Source: Cylindrotheca closterium
Lineage: Eukaryota > Bacillariophyta > Bacillariophyceae > Bacillariales > Bacillariaceae
Direction: 5' to 3'
DNA: 64,000 bases
Assembly: GCA_933822405.4 (NCBI GenBank)
Contig: CAKOGP040002325.1
Location: forward strand, 62,001 to 126,000
Shown: one piece after another, positions 9,850-20,724 of the stretch
Layout: the number at the start of each line of letters is the position of its first letter
How positions within the stretch are numbered: position 1 is the first letter of the stretch
Position numbers and translations under genes: made by a program
The notes under the pieces: generated by a model
Told to the model about the DNA's origin: nothing
Database searches by the model: none
The model's input: only the letters and a program-made list of their open reading frames with translations

Positions 9850-10524
9850 ATGTTCATCTTTGGTACCAGGATGTTTGGCCAGACCGATCGAGTTCCTGGT
9901 TTGTTTTATGTTGCCACTAAATTCTTTCACATCAATTTTGTTCCGCTCTGTCCATTATCGACGTATCTGGTCATTGAAGCAAGGGGGTTGGGTCCCAGAG
10001 GTATCAGCGTTCCAATGAGTTCCGACTCATTGATTGTGGCGTGGCTAAGGGCATTTGGGTGGATCATTGCCTTTGCTTTTGCATTGATGACGGTTTCCTA
10101 TGCGCCCTCTTCTGAAAGCAAGAATGGTACGGACTACACACTGCAAATGGAAAATTTTGCCGTATTTTTGGGCTGCTTCTTTTTATTCTGCGGTGTTGCA
10201 CTCTTTTTGCAATTTCATTCACTTCTAAGGAATGCCAGCTACGGACGTGCTACGGAAATCTGCTCGACGATGATGCCTGGAGGGAGTCAAGGACTTCAGC
10301 GCCTAGTGGATCAACATTTTGGAATGGATGTGGTGGTCATGGCTAGTGCCATGATTGCGGAAGAAGATGGTGACATGGATCATATGGAAATGGCGGTTGC
10401 CTCCTCCGCCACAGCACAGTTCTCGGATACTTTGCCTGGGGATCTTGCAAAGCAAAAAAAGCCACACCGAGACCGACCAACCAGACCGCCTTTGCCCACC
10501 GCAACAGTTTTGGAAGTAGTTTGA
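9850..10524 (+). CDS. Two-TM protein, family T (copy 1)
   Basis: This is a 224-aa single-exon protein. ATG 9850 was chosen, not the open extension to 9604, because similarity to the paralogue at 41093-41860 starts here (FGTRMFGQTDRVPGLFYVATKF versus the same block in the paralogue). Two hydrophobic segments follow (about residues 64-85 and 99-117). Next come a conserved block, NASYGRATEICST, and a polar tail ending PTATVLE, which is also shared. The N-terminal GTR-FG-TDRVPG/FYV block is cytosolic-looking. I do not recognise a named domain. It may be a microalgal membrane family related to short zinc-ribbon-like membrane proteins, but the Cys pairs are absent. It lies head-on to the bestrophin-like cluster. 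Confidence 0.7.
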   Translation: MFIFGTRMFGQTDRVPGLFYVATKFFHINFVPLCPLSTYLVIEARGLGPRGISVPMSSDSLIVAWLRAFGWIIAFAFALMTVSYAPSSESKNGTDYTLQMENFAVFLGCFFLFCGVALFLQFHSLLRNASYGRATEICSTMMPGGSQGLQRLVDQHFGMDVVVMASAMIAEEDGDMDHMEMAVASSATAQFSDTLPGDLAKQKKPHRDRPTRPPLPTATVLEVV

Positions 10525-10703
10525 AAATTATGTTCCCTCCGACTGTCGAAGCGAGGATGAATTCATTCTTCTCTTGTTGGATTATATTACATAATGACTC
10601 TATAGAGTATCTTGTACATTGAACCGCTGTACTTCCTATTCCTCTAAATTTGCAGTACCGCCATATCCCAATATCCGTACTGTAGCAATTCTCCTTTTAA
10701 GCT

Positions 10704-12152
10704 TTAAATCGTTTCAGCGGCATCAATGTACTTCTCGATTCCGCCATTGCTTTCTCGAAGCAGCACTGCCAAGTCAAGATAGACGACCCCTTCTTTATAT
10801 TGCTCATTGTCTAACGGATCCAAGAATACCTTGGCGAGTACCAATAATCCATGGTAAAAGAAAGTCAAGACACCAATCAACAATACGGAATAGATACCCA
10901 ATTCGGAATACCTGTAAGCAAACCCCGATTGTAGTAAGATTTACGATGATTCCAACAGAATAACTAATCATCAAACGCCTCAAGAACTTACTTGGCAATG
11001 GGTGCCAAGACCAAAAACGAATCCACTAGTAATTCTACAAAGTGAACATAGGCCAACGGCATTCTACCTGTCGATTTCAAAAGAAGGGGGAACATATGAG
11101 TCAGATATACATAACAAGTAGTGGATTCTCATCAGAGTGCCTCGTTGTTGCTTACCTGCCACAAGATCTGCGATGGTCCCCGAGGTCCCTCGCAGCGTAC
11201 AAAACTCCTCTAATACTTTCTCTTCGAAGTAAGCTTGTGTACAAGTTACTTTCTTGTCTCCCATTGCCTTTTGACTTCTCACTACCATACTCTGAAGTAC
11301 ACCCACGTGTTTTTGGGTCGGAGACAGTTTCAATTCATGAAGTCGTTGCCGCTCTTCATCACTCAAAAGCCCTCGGACCACCATGCGATCCCATCCTTTA
11401 TTAGTCAAAAGGGGGTAAAATCGACGAGATTGAGATGCCCAATGTAGTGTGTGAAACAGTTTCAAACGCTGTGCCATGTCTCTCAAGAAAGCTTCAGCTT
11501 CAGGAGTGTAGGTACCCGTCTTGCCATCCCTGGCTGCATGCGAGGTCAGCAACATTTGAATGGAATTAAATCGACCTTGGATACCACGACTAACGCCAAT
11601 AAAGTTCTGCCAATATGTCCAAGACTGACTGACAAAAAAGGTCAACAGAAAGGTCGTCAAATCCATGAGAACCGACCATATCTTTTCGAAAATGGCAAAG
11701 GAAGCCAACACTGACTGGTCTCGAACTTGGTCTCCCACGCCAGCGGCGTCAAGTGCAAAGACATCAAAGTCACCATGAGTCTCATACCGAGCCCAGACAC
11801 AGAAAGTTGTTGCCCAGGCCATGTTTAGTACAGCGCGAGGCCAAGCACTATATATGATTGTACCATAAAATTGCGTCCAAAGCCAGCTACCGTCGGGCTT
11901 GTAGGGCTGGATAATTATGCCACCTTCCGTGCCCGTGATTTGATCTAAAACCTGATCAATCTCTTCAATGTGCATGGTTTCCTGGAGTTCAGCAAGGGGA
12001 GGGAAAGGATTCGGATCAACGAAACGTTCCCATGGTTCGAGGACCACCCGACTTTTACTTGGTTGGACTGTCAAGGCGGATGAGAGCGGTAGTAGTACTG
12101 AACATATTGTAGAGCCCAGAAAAAGAGGCGAGAGCAGATGGCCTGATCTCAT
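10704..12152 (-). CDS. Bestrophin-like anion channel (family B, copy 1)
   Basis: Three exons are inferred: 12152-11156, 11067-10992 and 10911-10704, giving 426 aa. Introns 10912-10991 and 11068-11155 have GTAAG donors and CAG acceptors. The start was placed at MRSGHLLSPLFLG by alignment to copy 2; the open frame extends 56 codons further up without similarity. A signal-like N-terminus, the motif EPWERFVDPNPFPP, several TM segments, TTFLLTFFVSQSWTYW and the C-terminal FFYHGLLVLAKVFLDPLDNE stretch are shared with the bestrophin/UPF0187 family. There DPLDNE occupies the place of the acidic Ca-clasp/NPFG segment (my inference). The likely role is a chloride/bicarbonate channel; some diatom relatives are thylakoid proteins. 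The membrane here is not determined. Confidence 0.75.
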
Positions 12153-12552
12153 TTGCTTTGTGGTGAGACTTTGGACTCGATTGTGTGCTGTCGATCTGGA
12201 TTCCGGACAACCAATGCGATGGCGTTGCGATGATATATTATAATGAGAACAGGACGAGTGCGGATATTTTTTGTTGATGTTGGAAGATCTTTTGAACCAT
12301 CGTGACTGAAAATGAATCACGAGCTATCAACTCTTTGAACGTGGGAAACAAAGAACGTTATGATGACTGGATCTGAAGAAGGAAACTAGAAGATAGTCCA
12401 TGCCCATGCATATTTATACGGGTCAGTGGCGCATTTCCGTAGTTGTCATCATGAAGGATGAATGGATCAATCAATCAATCCATCCTTTTGCTAGTGCTGG
12501 CGCCCAGGAATGGAACTTCGTCAAGCACAACCAAATACCCTGCCTGCCAGTT
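12153..12552. other. Intergenic between B copies 1 and 2
   Basis: No gene is seen. This is the 5' flank of B copy 1 and the 3' flank of B copy 2. A short ATCA repeat (ATCAATCAATCAATCCATCC) lies near 12467-12486. Confidence 0.5.
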
Positions 12553-13985
12553 CTAAATGGTTTCCGCTGCATCAATATACTTGTCGATTCCAACGTTACT
12601 TTCTCGCAATAACACTGCCAAGTCAAGATAGACACACCCGACTTTATAACGCTCATTATCCAGTGGATCCAGGAATACCTTGGCGAGTACCAGCAGTCCA
12701 TGGTAGAAGAAAGACAGGACTCCAGTCAATAACACTGAAAAGATACCCAACTCGGAATATCTGTAGCGATAACATGCGAATACAGTCAGATTTACGATTC
12801 CAACAACCTGTTGACTAGTATAGTATCCAACATTTCAACTTACTTGGCAATGGGAGCGCAAATCAGGAACGAATCTACTAGCACTTCTACAAAGTGAACA
12901 TAGGCTAACGGCATCCTGCCTGTTGATTTTCAGAAGAAGGGGAAAGCTTTGAGTCAGAGATGAAATAGTGGTTTGTCATCAGAGATCAAAAGTCATTGCT
13001 TACCTGCCACGAGATCTGCAATGCCCGCTGAGATTCCTCGGAGCGTACAAAACTCTTCTAGCACTTTCTTTTCCAAGGAATAGGTCCGTATACCAGTCAC
13101 TTTCTTGTCTCTCATTCCTTTTTGACATTTCACCACCATACTCTGCAGCACACCGACCTGTTTTTGATCCGGAGAAAGGTTCAATGCTTGTAGTCGCTTC
13201 CGCTCTCGTTGAGTCAAGAGACCTCGATCCACCATGCGATCCCATCCTTTTTTAGTCAAAAGGGGGTAGAAGCGACGAGATTGTGATGCCCAGTGTAGTG
13301 TGTGAAACAGTTTCAGACGCTGTGCCATGTCTCTCAAGAAAGTTTCCGCTTCAGGAGTATAGGTACCGGTCTTTTCGTCCCTTGCTGCGTGCGAGGTCAG
13401 CAACATTGAAATGGAGTTAAATCGACCTTGGATGAGGCGGCTATTGTTAATAAAAGACTGCCAATATGTCCAAGACTGGCCATTGAAAAAGGTCAACAAA
13501 AAAGTTGTCAAACTCATCAACACTGTCCATATCTTTTCGAAAATGGCAAAAGACTTCAGCAAAGACTGGTCTCCCACGGTATCAAGTGCAAAAATAGCAA
13601 AATCGCGATGAGTTCGATGCCGAACCCATATGCAAAAAATTGTTGCCCAAGCCATATTCAACAATGCAAGGGGCCAGGAACTGTAGATGATAGTCCCATA
13701 AAATTGTGTCCACAGCCAGGCACCGTCGGGTTTGTACGGCGGAATAATGACGCCCCCTTCCGTCCCCGTGATTCGATCCAAGACATGATCAATCTCATGG
13801 ATCGACGTGGTTTCCTCGAGCTCTGAAAGTTTGGGAGGGAAAGGATTGGGATCAATGAAACGTTCCTGTGATTGGGGGACCACTCGACTTCTTCTTGGAA
13901 TTGCCCATGCGGATGAAAACGGTAGGAGTACTAAATATAGTATAGAGCCCAGAAAAAGAGACGAGAGTAGACGCGTTGATCTCAT
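12553..13985 (-). CDS. Bestrophin-like anion channel (family B, copy 2)
   Basis: Three exons are inferred: 13985-13004, 12919-12844 and 12760-12553, giving 421 aa. The 76-nt middle exon encodes the segment around RMPLAYVHFVEVLVD. Intron positions and phases match copy 1 exactly, so the pair arose after that gene structure was in place. ATG 13985 starts a signal-like stretch (MRSTRLLSSLFLG). Family hallmarks are WLWTQFYGTIIYSSWP, TTFLLTFFNGQSWTYWQSF, QGRFNSI and the final TM segment with LDPLDNERYK. The function is expected to be as in copy 1. It is transcribed in the same direction as its neighbours, consistent with local tandem duplication. Changes at FFNGQ (FFVGQ in copies 3 and 4, FFVSQ in copy 1) and elsewhere show independent divergence, with no sign of inactivation. 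Confidence 0.75.
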
Positions 13986-14384
13986 CAGTGTACGGTGAGA
14001 CTATATTTGGAGGGTGAGGAGAACGTCGTCCTCTCTCTCATCATTTTGTATTTTATTATTGATGTTTGGTGATGTCTGCGCGATCTTTCTGCGCTTTCGT
14101 GACTGCATGAATCAATCACGAGTTTCATTACCCTCTGACTCAGTACGATTTACGATATACTTTTGTTGCGATATATACATGAGCGATGCCTGTTCGTACA
14201 GTAGAGAACTATACTGTCGCAGGTGGACATGACAAGTTACAGGGGACGAGGTTTCAAAGAAGGAAGAAACTACGAAAAATATCGTGTCTAAGCATATTCA
14301 TATTTGATATAAGGATTAGCGGCAAATTTCAGTCTACATGAAGAATCCTCTTCCTCATGAAACGGGCCCGAAAAGAAAAATACC
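13986..14384. other. Intergenic between B copies 2 and 3
   Basis: No gene is seen. The region is AT-rich and includes a tgcgatatatacatgagcga stretch near 14166. It is the 5' flank of B copy 2 and the 3' end of B copy 3. Confidence 0.5.
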
Positions 14385-15723
14385 CTACTCGTACCCATTA
14401 ATTGTCTCGCCACCGGCAATCCAATTATCAATTCCGCCATTACTTTCCCGAAGCAGCACTGCCAAGTCAAGATAGACGCAGCCTTTCTTATAATGCTCGT
14501 TGTCGAGTGGATCCATGAAAACCTTGGCGAGTACCAAAAGCCCATGGTAGAAGAAAGTCAAGATTCCAATCATGAGCACCGAAAAGATACCCAGGTCCTT
14601 GTATCTACAGGTACGAGCGACAAAAAAAAAATGTGAGCTCCGAAAATTCTGGGTCGACACTTGGCAAGGGCACCACGACTTACTTTGCGATAGGCGTGAG
14701 CATCACAAAGGTGTCAACCAGGATCTGAACGAAATGAACATAGGCCAATGGCATCCTTCCAGCGACAAGACCTGAAATAGTCGCAGAGGTTCCGCGAAGC
14801 GTACAAAACTCTTCCGTGATCTTCTTTTCCAGGAATGACGTCTGAATGCCAATAATTTTCTTATCCTTCATGCCTTTTAGAGCTAGGACCATCATGCTCT
14901 GAAAGACCCCAACGTGTTTTTGCGTTGATGAGAGTCTCAGTTTATGCAGTCGTTGCCGCTCTTTTTCGGTCAAAAGACCTCGAGCTACCATGTGATCCCA
15001 TCCTTGATCGGTCAATAGAGGACGAAAGCGAAGGGCTTGAGATGCCCAGTGTAGGGTGTGAAACAGTTTCAGACGCTTCCCCATATCTCTCAAGAACTCT
15101 TCCGCTTCAGGAGTATAATTGCCATTTTCGTCTCTAGCCGCATGTGAGGCCAGCAACATTTGAATGGAATTAAATCGACCTTGGATATTGCGACTGACGT
15201 CAATAAAGGATTTCCAAAACGTCCAAGCCTGACCAACGAAAAAGGTCAACAAAAATGTTGTCAAACCCATGAGTACCGCCCACATCTTCTCGACAATAGT
15301 AAAGGCATTCGCCAACCAGTGATCACCCATGCCTTCGAGTGTTAAGACATGAAAGTCGCCGTGTGTCTGATAGCGAACCCAAACACAAAAAAGTGAAGCA
15401 ATGGCCATGTGTTGCAACGCTTTGGCCCAGGAACTGTAGATGACGGTTCCATAGAACTGAGACCATAACCAGCTGGCATGTGGTTTGTACTGCTGGATGA
15501 TAATCCCGCCTTCTTTTCCTGTGATCTGATCCAAGACGGCATCAAGCTCTTCGTTCGACGTGGTTTCCTCCAGAGCGGAGATGGAAGGAAAAGGATTCGG
15601 ATCAATGTGGTGCTCCCAAGGTTGGAGGACCACCTTTTTTCGCTTGTGAATTGCCATGACAGGAGAAAATAAAATAAATGAATGTAGTAGAAGATTAGAC
15701 AACAGCAAACGCCCTGGTGGCAT
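14385..15723 (-). CDS. Bestrophin-like anion channel (family B, copy 3)
   Basis: Two exons are inferred: 15723-14684 and 14604-14385, giving 419 aa, with one intron (14605-14683) at the position of the last intron of copies 1 and 2. The first intron of those copies is absent: the sequence reads continuously through LVAGRMPLAYVHFVQ. The N-terminal hydrophobic stretch (MPPGRLLLSNLLLHSFILF) resembles a signal peptide or anchor. The family blocks WLWSQFYGTVIYSSW, TTFLLTFFVGQAWTFWKSF, RNIQGRFNSIQMLLASHAA and MDPLDNEHYKKGCVYLDLA are intact. The C-terminus differs from copies 1, 2 and 4 in ending NWIAGGETINGYE. A chloride or bicarbonate channel role is inferred from the family. Confidence 0.75.
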
Positions 15724-16134
15724 AATATTGTGACCACAACGAAATAGCGGTTGTTGTCGTCGTCAGCCTCCTTGATCGGACGCGGCGTTTGAGCAAGTGT
15801 CAGCAAGTTCAACAAGTGGTGTGAACGAAGTGTGTCATGTGTCATGTGTCATGTCATGGTGACAAAACCAATGTTTTGAAGTGCGTGTCGCATGGCGAAT
15901 GGCTCAGTGCCGCCATCAAAGCCGCAGTCACAATTCGAAACACATTGTTCACAACCACCCTTGCCGTCGTCTGGACGTGCGGTTGCAAAGTGGCACCAGA
16001 AAATGACCGCGACAACGTCGACGACCACTAATAGATCTCCCGAAGAGTGACTTTTGAAACTAACTTTTCGGGTTAGTCCGATGACGACATAATTGAATCA
16101 GGACCTACCAGCACAAGCAAAAAAAGACCAGATA
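15724..16134. other. Intergenic, no gene seen
   Basis: This is the shared upstream region of B copy 3 (minus) and the acidic-protein gene (plus). It contains a short direct repeat of TGTCATG units near 15832-15856. Nothing else is supported. Confidence 0.45.
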
Positions 16135-16907
16135 ATGAGACCGCGGGCAGGTAAGAACCATGACAGAGTGTATTTTCAGCTGCACGCATCCATTTATTTT
16201 TTAAATAAAAGCACAACACACGACCGTCGATTGACACCTTGTATCTTCCTTGTGTTCCCGCAGTAATCATCGCTACGGAACCAGAAACTGACATTATGAC
16301 AGAAGAAAAAGACTTGATTATAGATGAAGGAGATCTTGAGACATTCCTGAAGCCATCAAAAGCAGGTAACGATGACGATGGCTCGATGGATGCTGCTCTA
16401 GGCGATCGACAATCACAAGCGCATGGATTTGGAGATTCTTTCAGTTCTATCAAGGATCTTCTGTCAGTGGGTTCCATTCAAGAGGACCTCCTTTTAGAAG
16501 ATGATGAAAATGCAACTTTCACAAAAAATGAAACGTCAGACAACGATCCAGCTAATGTACAAGCTTTGATCGACAGTTATTTTGCTAAACTGGAGAATAA
16601 ACGTGATTCAACTGGCGCTGATGCAGCCGAGGCCGCTGCGGCTGCAGCAGCTGCCGTTTCAGAAGAAGATGTTAAAGAAATTGAGGACCTCAATCAAGTA
16701 GAATCCTACTTCGACCGAATTGACAGTCGAAACAAGTTGAGTGGCAGCGGACAAAGAAAAGTGAGAAGTCGACGAAAGAAGAAATCAGGAAACAGCGATG
16801 ATTTGATGGAAAAATTCCTCGCAATGCAGGTAGAGAAGAAGAGTAGCACGAGATCAATGAAAAAATCGGGCAGCTCCAACCAAGCCTTTGGTCTTTCTAA
16901 AGAGTAG
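16135..16907 (+). CDS. Acidic, low-complexity 220-aa-class protein
   Basis: The main exon, 16264-16907, has no early ATG of its own before 16296. A tiny first exon 16135-16150 (ATG AGA CCG CGG GCA G) followed by a GTAAGA...CCCGCAG intron (16151-16263) gives an in-frame start, MRPRAVIIATEPETD. The alternative is a simple start at ATG 16296 within an otherwise single-exon gene. The protein is acidic in its first half, has an Ala run (about nine Ala) in the middle, a DLNQVESYFDRIDSR segment that repeats an earlier LIDSYFAKLENK pattern, and a strongly basic Ser/Lys tail (RKVRSRRKKKSG). I do not recognise it. Composition suggests a disordered, possibly nuclear protein; the basic cluster could be a localisation signal. 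Confidence 0.55.
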
Positions 16908-18400
16908 AGAGCCTGGCACTTCTTATAAAGAGTACAGTGTAATAATTCATCCATGCGTATCCAATGAAGCGTTGCTACTTCGGGTATTTTAATTTTTTAA
17001 ACATAAATACACAATATCAAAAAATATTTAATTCGCAATTTGAATCTGACAGAAGGTGTGGTCGTGGTGAAACGATACATTGTTGTTACCACTCCACAGC
17101 TATCCTTTTCATGAAGCGATACAGGGGTGATGGCCATGACTGCCTATATACACAAAAGGCGATGGTCTTGTTTATACAAGTAAAGTCGCAACTTCCACAG
17201 GCGTACCAGTGCCGGTATCATCGTGTCTCCTCACATTGTCTGCGGCAGTATCATCGTCGTTTCTCCCGAGGCTGGTACCTGGTACCGTACGGTATATTCC
17301 CCTCCCCATTATTCTACGAAAGCTCTACTGTACGTCGAATACGCGTGCTACCGTACTATCGTTTCGGGTTTCGGTATTTTCATCGCGAACAAATAATGAC
17401 CGCGACGCAATACCGGTACGCAATATACACAGTAGAGATGAGAGACGTCCACCGCAGCTTGAGAAACGACGATCCTCCGTACATCCAGTAGTATCAGAAT
17501 GAATGCTCTAACAATCCACCAAACAGAACGCCATTTTCCATTGAGCCAGTAACGTCATCTTTCAGAAGAGACTTATTTGCAAGCAACGGAACAGCAACCG
17601 ACACCAGCCTCCTGTTTCCATTCTTCGTCGTTCAGGAGGGTCGTCTCATCGCAAGAACAACCGGACTTGGTTTGGAGCAGCACTATTCCAAACACCAAAC
17701 CGAGTCCGCTTTGCCCCATTCTTTCGCAAAAGAGAACTTCTATCCCAGACGAGGAAGGGATTTCAATCTCTCGGGGAACATTTTAGGCAGATACACTGGC
17801 GCATTGTCTCATCAGCGCGCCCTCCAACACTTTCTCTTCAAGTGCATCCTTCGCGAGTTGCGTTCCAAGGTGGAGACGATTGTTATTGTGTCGAGCACCC
17901 TCAGCAACCTGCAACGCATCTCCAAACCAGCACGTTCCATTCTCACCAAGCTCAAGATGAAGGCTGCCAAGGCCAAACGGAAAGCAGGAAGAATTTGCGC
18001 CGGACTGAAGCCAACATTACAATAAAGGGACGAGCGGCGCCTTTCATCCATCTCAATATCCTTTACTATGACATTGCCAGATTGGCCTGTCTGGTACTGA
18101 GATTGAAACATTACAATCAACCAACTTTGCGACCAAACTTTACCGTACGTGAAACGGACGACTGCGTTCTATCATTTGTTCTCGTTCCACCAAACAGCCT
18201 GCGCCTATATCAATGCATGAATGAATCACAACTAGTTAAAATATGTGTAGTTTTTATTTATATTATAAAGATATGGATAGATATACAGTGAATGTAAGTA
18301 CTCGTGTATCCGTAACATACGGTAGGTGTAGTAGCAACAAGATGGATCTTTCCCCAGTAAGACCTCCCAACCATCATGATCATATTAAACAATCACTCCA
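16908..18400. other. 1.5-kb gap with only doubtful ORFs
   Basis: Two open frames could be small genes, but neither is convincing: 17672-18025 (plus, 117 aa, Lys/Arg-rich C-terminus, starts MEQHYSKHQTESALP) and an overlapping minus frame at 17812-18120. No domain was recognised in either. The region also contains a doubled GGTACC palindrome near 17273-17286 within a GTAC/CGGTA-rich stretch. The segment 18240-18300 is AT-rich and looks like an untranslated 3' region. Confidence 0.35.
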
Positions 18401-19648
18401 TTACGCCCATATCGGATTGTTTTGTACCCGGTCGGCAATTCGTTGGGCATCTTCTAACGAAAGACAGGGAGTCAATGCCCATACTTCAATGTTGCGAACT
18501 TCAAAGGCCGATCCATCGGCGTGCTTGCTTGAAAGTGGAGGATTCAAAAAGGTCATGCTCTTGCTAGTCGTCCCCGACAACAGATCGCGATCGAGCGAAA
18601 TCCCAAACCCATATTCGGGATCAAATTTGCGAATCCCTCCCCCCACGGCCAATCGATCGTGGGTACACAATTGAACATCTTGGTTGAGATGTGAAAAGTG
18701 ATAACATTGGACGTCTTCAACTCCGTCTTTGGGGTCTGGATTCTTGCGCCACAAGAAGGCATCACGATTTCCAAAAAAGTCATCGTGATACCGCCATCGT
18801 TTGGTAGTGTAGGCTCCAAACACATCCCCATCCACAGTTTCAATGGCGAGAACGCAGTGATCCGTATTTCGAATCTTGTACAGCAGGGAATCCATGCTGG
18901 CGCCGTCTCGAATGAGTGAGTATTGCAGCCAAAAGGACTCTCCCTTCTTGGACAGAGGCAAATGACTCTGTAGGTCTTCCATAATGTCGGGATTGAGCAC
19001 TTGGACTTCTTCGGCTTGGCCTTCGTCCAGGGTGTCTTGAGGTGCCAATATCTCAAAGTCGCAGTCTTCCAATAGATTGGGAGCGTCTTCGGGATAATCT
19101 TGGGGATGACACAACATGAGTTTGGAACCAGATCTCTCGATGATATCTCGCGTATTGCGTATGGACAATCGTTTGACTGTCGATCGAGGAGAGTCTGTTG
19201 GACAACCACCTCCTCCAGAAGAACACAAGGCAGCAGTCGAAGAGCCCCAACGACTGGGTCTTTCGTATTCATCGTCATAGGGATCTTCGTGTTGTCGATG
19301 CTGTTTCGTAGGAGCAGAGGGCACAGTAGCATCATCAGGTCGGTGATAGCAAACTACAAACCGAGAGAAGGTATTTTCTTGTTCCTCATCATCATCATCA
19401 TCATCGCCATCTTCGTATCGTCCTTCTTTGCCGCTTCCTACCTCTTCTGATGGAATTTCAGGGCGCTCATGGACTGGATTGTACTCGTTTTGAGGTTGAT
19501 GATGGTGGTCATAACCCAGAGACTCGTCTTCGCCAACGGTAGACTCTTCTAGTGTGGGATATTCTTGATATTCGTGGTATTTGGCGACTTTGTTCGTTTC
19601 ATAGGCCATGGCATCTCCAACGATTTCAATTCCACAAAAAGCGTCCAT
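18401..19648 (-). CDS. TLDc-domain protein
   Basis: This is a single-exon, 415-aa protein. The first 190 or so residues are acidic and likely disordered, with a run of Asp/Glu near residue 80. The C-terminal half is a TLDc domain: SLIRDGASMDSLLYKI, CVLAIETVDGDVFGAYTTKRWR, DAFLWRKNPDP, DRLAVGGG and FEVRNIEVWALTP. These follow the canonical order of TLDc blocks (TBC/LysM-associated domain catalytic-like, as in OXR1/NCOA7). Plants and animals use TLDc proteins in oxidative-stress protection and V-ATPase regulation; transfer of that role to this protein is inference. There is no TBC or LysM domain. A second TLDc gene lies at 24400-27789, and the domains are clear paralogues (RDGASM, ETVDGxVFG, CTHDRxAVGGG). 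Confidence 0.88.
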   Translation of the reverse strand: MDAFCGIEIVGDAMAYETNKVAKYHEYQEYPTLEESTVGEDESLGYDHHHQPQNEYNPVHERPEIPSEEVGSGKEGRYEDGDDDDDDEEQENTFSRFVVCYHRPDDATVPSAPTKQHRQHEDPYDDEYERPSRWGSSTAALCSSGGGGCPTDSPRSTVKRLSIRNTRDIIERSGSKLMLCHPQDYPEDAPNLLEDCDFEILAPQDTLDEGQAEEVQVLNPDIMEDLQSHLPLSKKGESFWLQYSLIRDGASMDSLLYKIRNTDHCVLAIETVDGDVFGAYTTKRWRYHDDFFGNRDAFLWRKNPDPKDGVEDVQCYHFSHLNQDVQLCTHDRLAVGGGIRKFDPEYGFGISLDRDLLSGTTSKSMTFLNPPLSSKHADGSAFEVRNIEVWALTPCLSLEDAQRIADRVQNNPIWA

Positions 19649-20724
19649 CTTGTTGCGTACACTTTGTGAGACACTTTGTGAGGGGTGCTACTACGATATA
19701 TGGTATTCTATAATCTCCCTCTTTCAATAGTAATGATACTCTTTGTGTTTCTTCTCTTCTGCAAGATGGATTATCGAACAAGAAGAGCGTTACTCATATT
19801 TGTAATGTTCGATGGGGCGCCTGCTTTTTTTCGATTGGTCTTACTTGGTACTTGTCTACGTGACTCATAGGCAGCGAAGAGAGCTGATTCTCGCTAATTA
19901 GCGTGCCGATTCTCACGTACACTTCCTACGTATTTACCGTTGAAGGCATCTCGCGAGGGAAGATTCCCCTCTTGTCACGCATTTCGCTAAATAACTAGTT
20001 AAATGCTATAATTCAAAACCCGAAGTATTTATGGCGCAGCCGTTGGCTCGCGCTCGTTCTGTAATTTGAATCATTTAGGAACCATTCTCATTCAAAATCC
20101 AAATCTCGTTGAAAAGTACCATCCGTCTACGTGGAAGCGTTTCAGTGCACAACCGGGTCATCGGACGCCACGACACGATTACACATAGTTTCATTTAACT
20201 ATTTTTGGCGGTTGTGGTGGTTCGTCGGACATTGTGCGGTTCTTGGGTTGCGGTTTGAAAATACTAGCTAAAATTTGGTGGTAGCGCTTGCAACCACGAC
20301 CAGTGAAACAATAATCTCTTTCCAACACTTCCAATTTTACAGTACGAGTACTGTACCGGTAGGTCCCGGTAGCAATTCTTTGGGCTCCTGGTACGGTACC
20401 TGGTACCAAGACCTGGACGGTATATTTGCATAATTGATTGATTGATTCATGTGATTCATTGGATGCATTCAGTCATTTTGGTCATAGATAAACTTACAGA
20501 AGTTGACTAGTTGGACTATTTGGAAGAGTATCAGTGGTGCGTGGTAGAAAAAGGCCGACGTCCGAGAGGAGTACTGTAGAAGATGATGATTCGGGGACGC
20601 ACAAATACACACACCCAGCAGTAGATGGAAATTACAAGGAAATCTATATACAATAATCGTACTCTTTATTAGAATCATTATCATAGAATAGCTACCAATC
20701 ATCAAAATCGTGGTCCTGCCGCTG
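19649..20724. other. 1.1-kb gap, no gene seen
   Basis: There are only short unsupported frames. A GTAC-rich cluster near 20338-20405 includes CGAGTACTG, ACCGGTAGG and a doubled GGTACC. A GATT microsatellite lies near 20432-20445. Confidence 0.45.

Noticed and set aside
17577..18291. Small genes in the 16.9-18.4 kb gap
   Set aside because: Several overlapping frames on both strands compete, none has recognisable similarity, a signal peptide or a paralogue in the window; kept only as a doubtful note.
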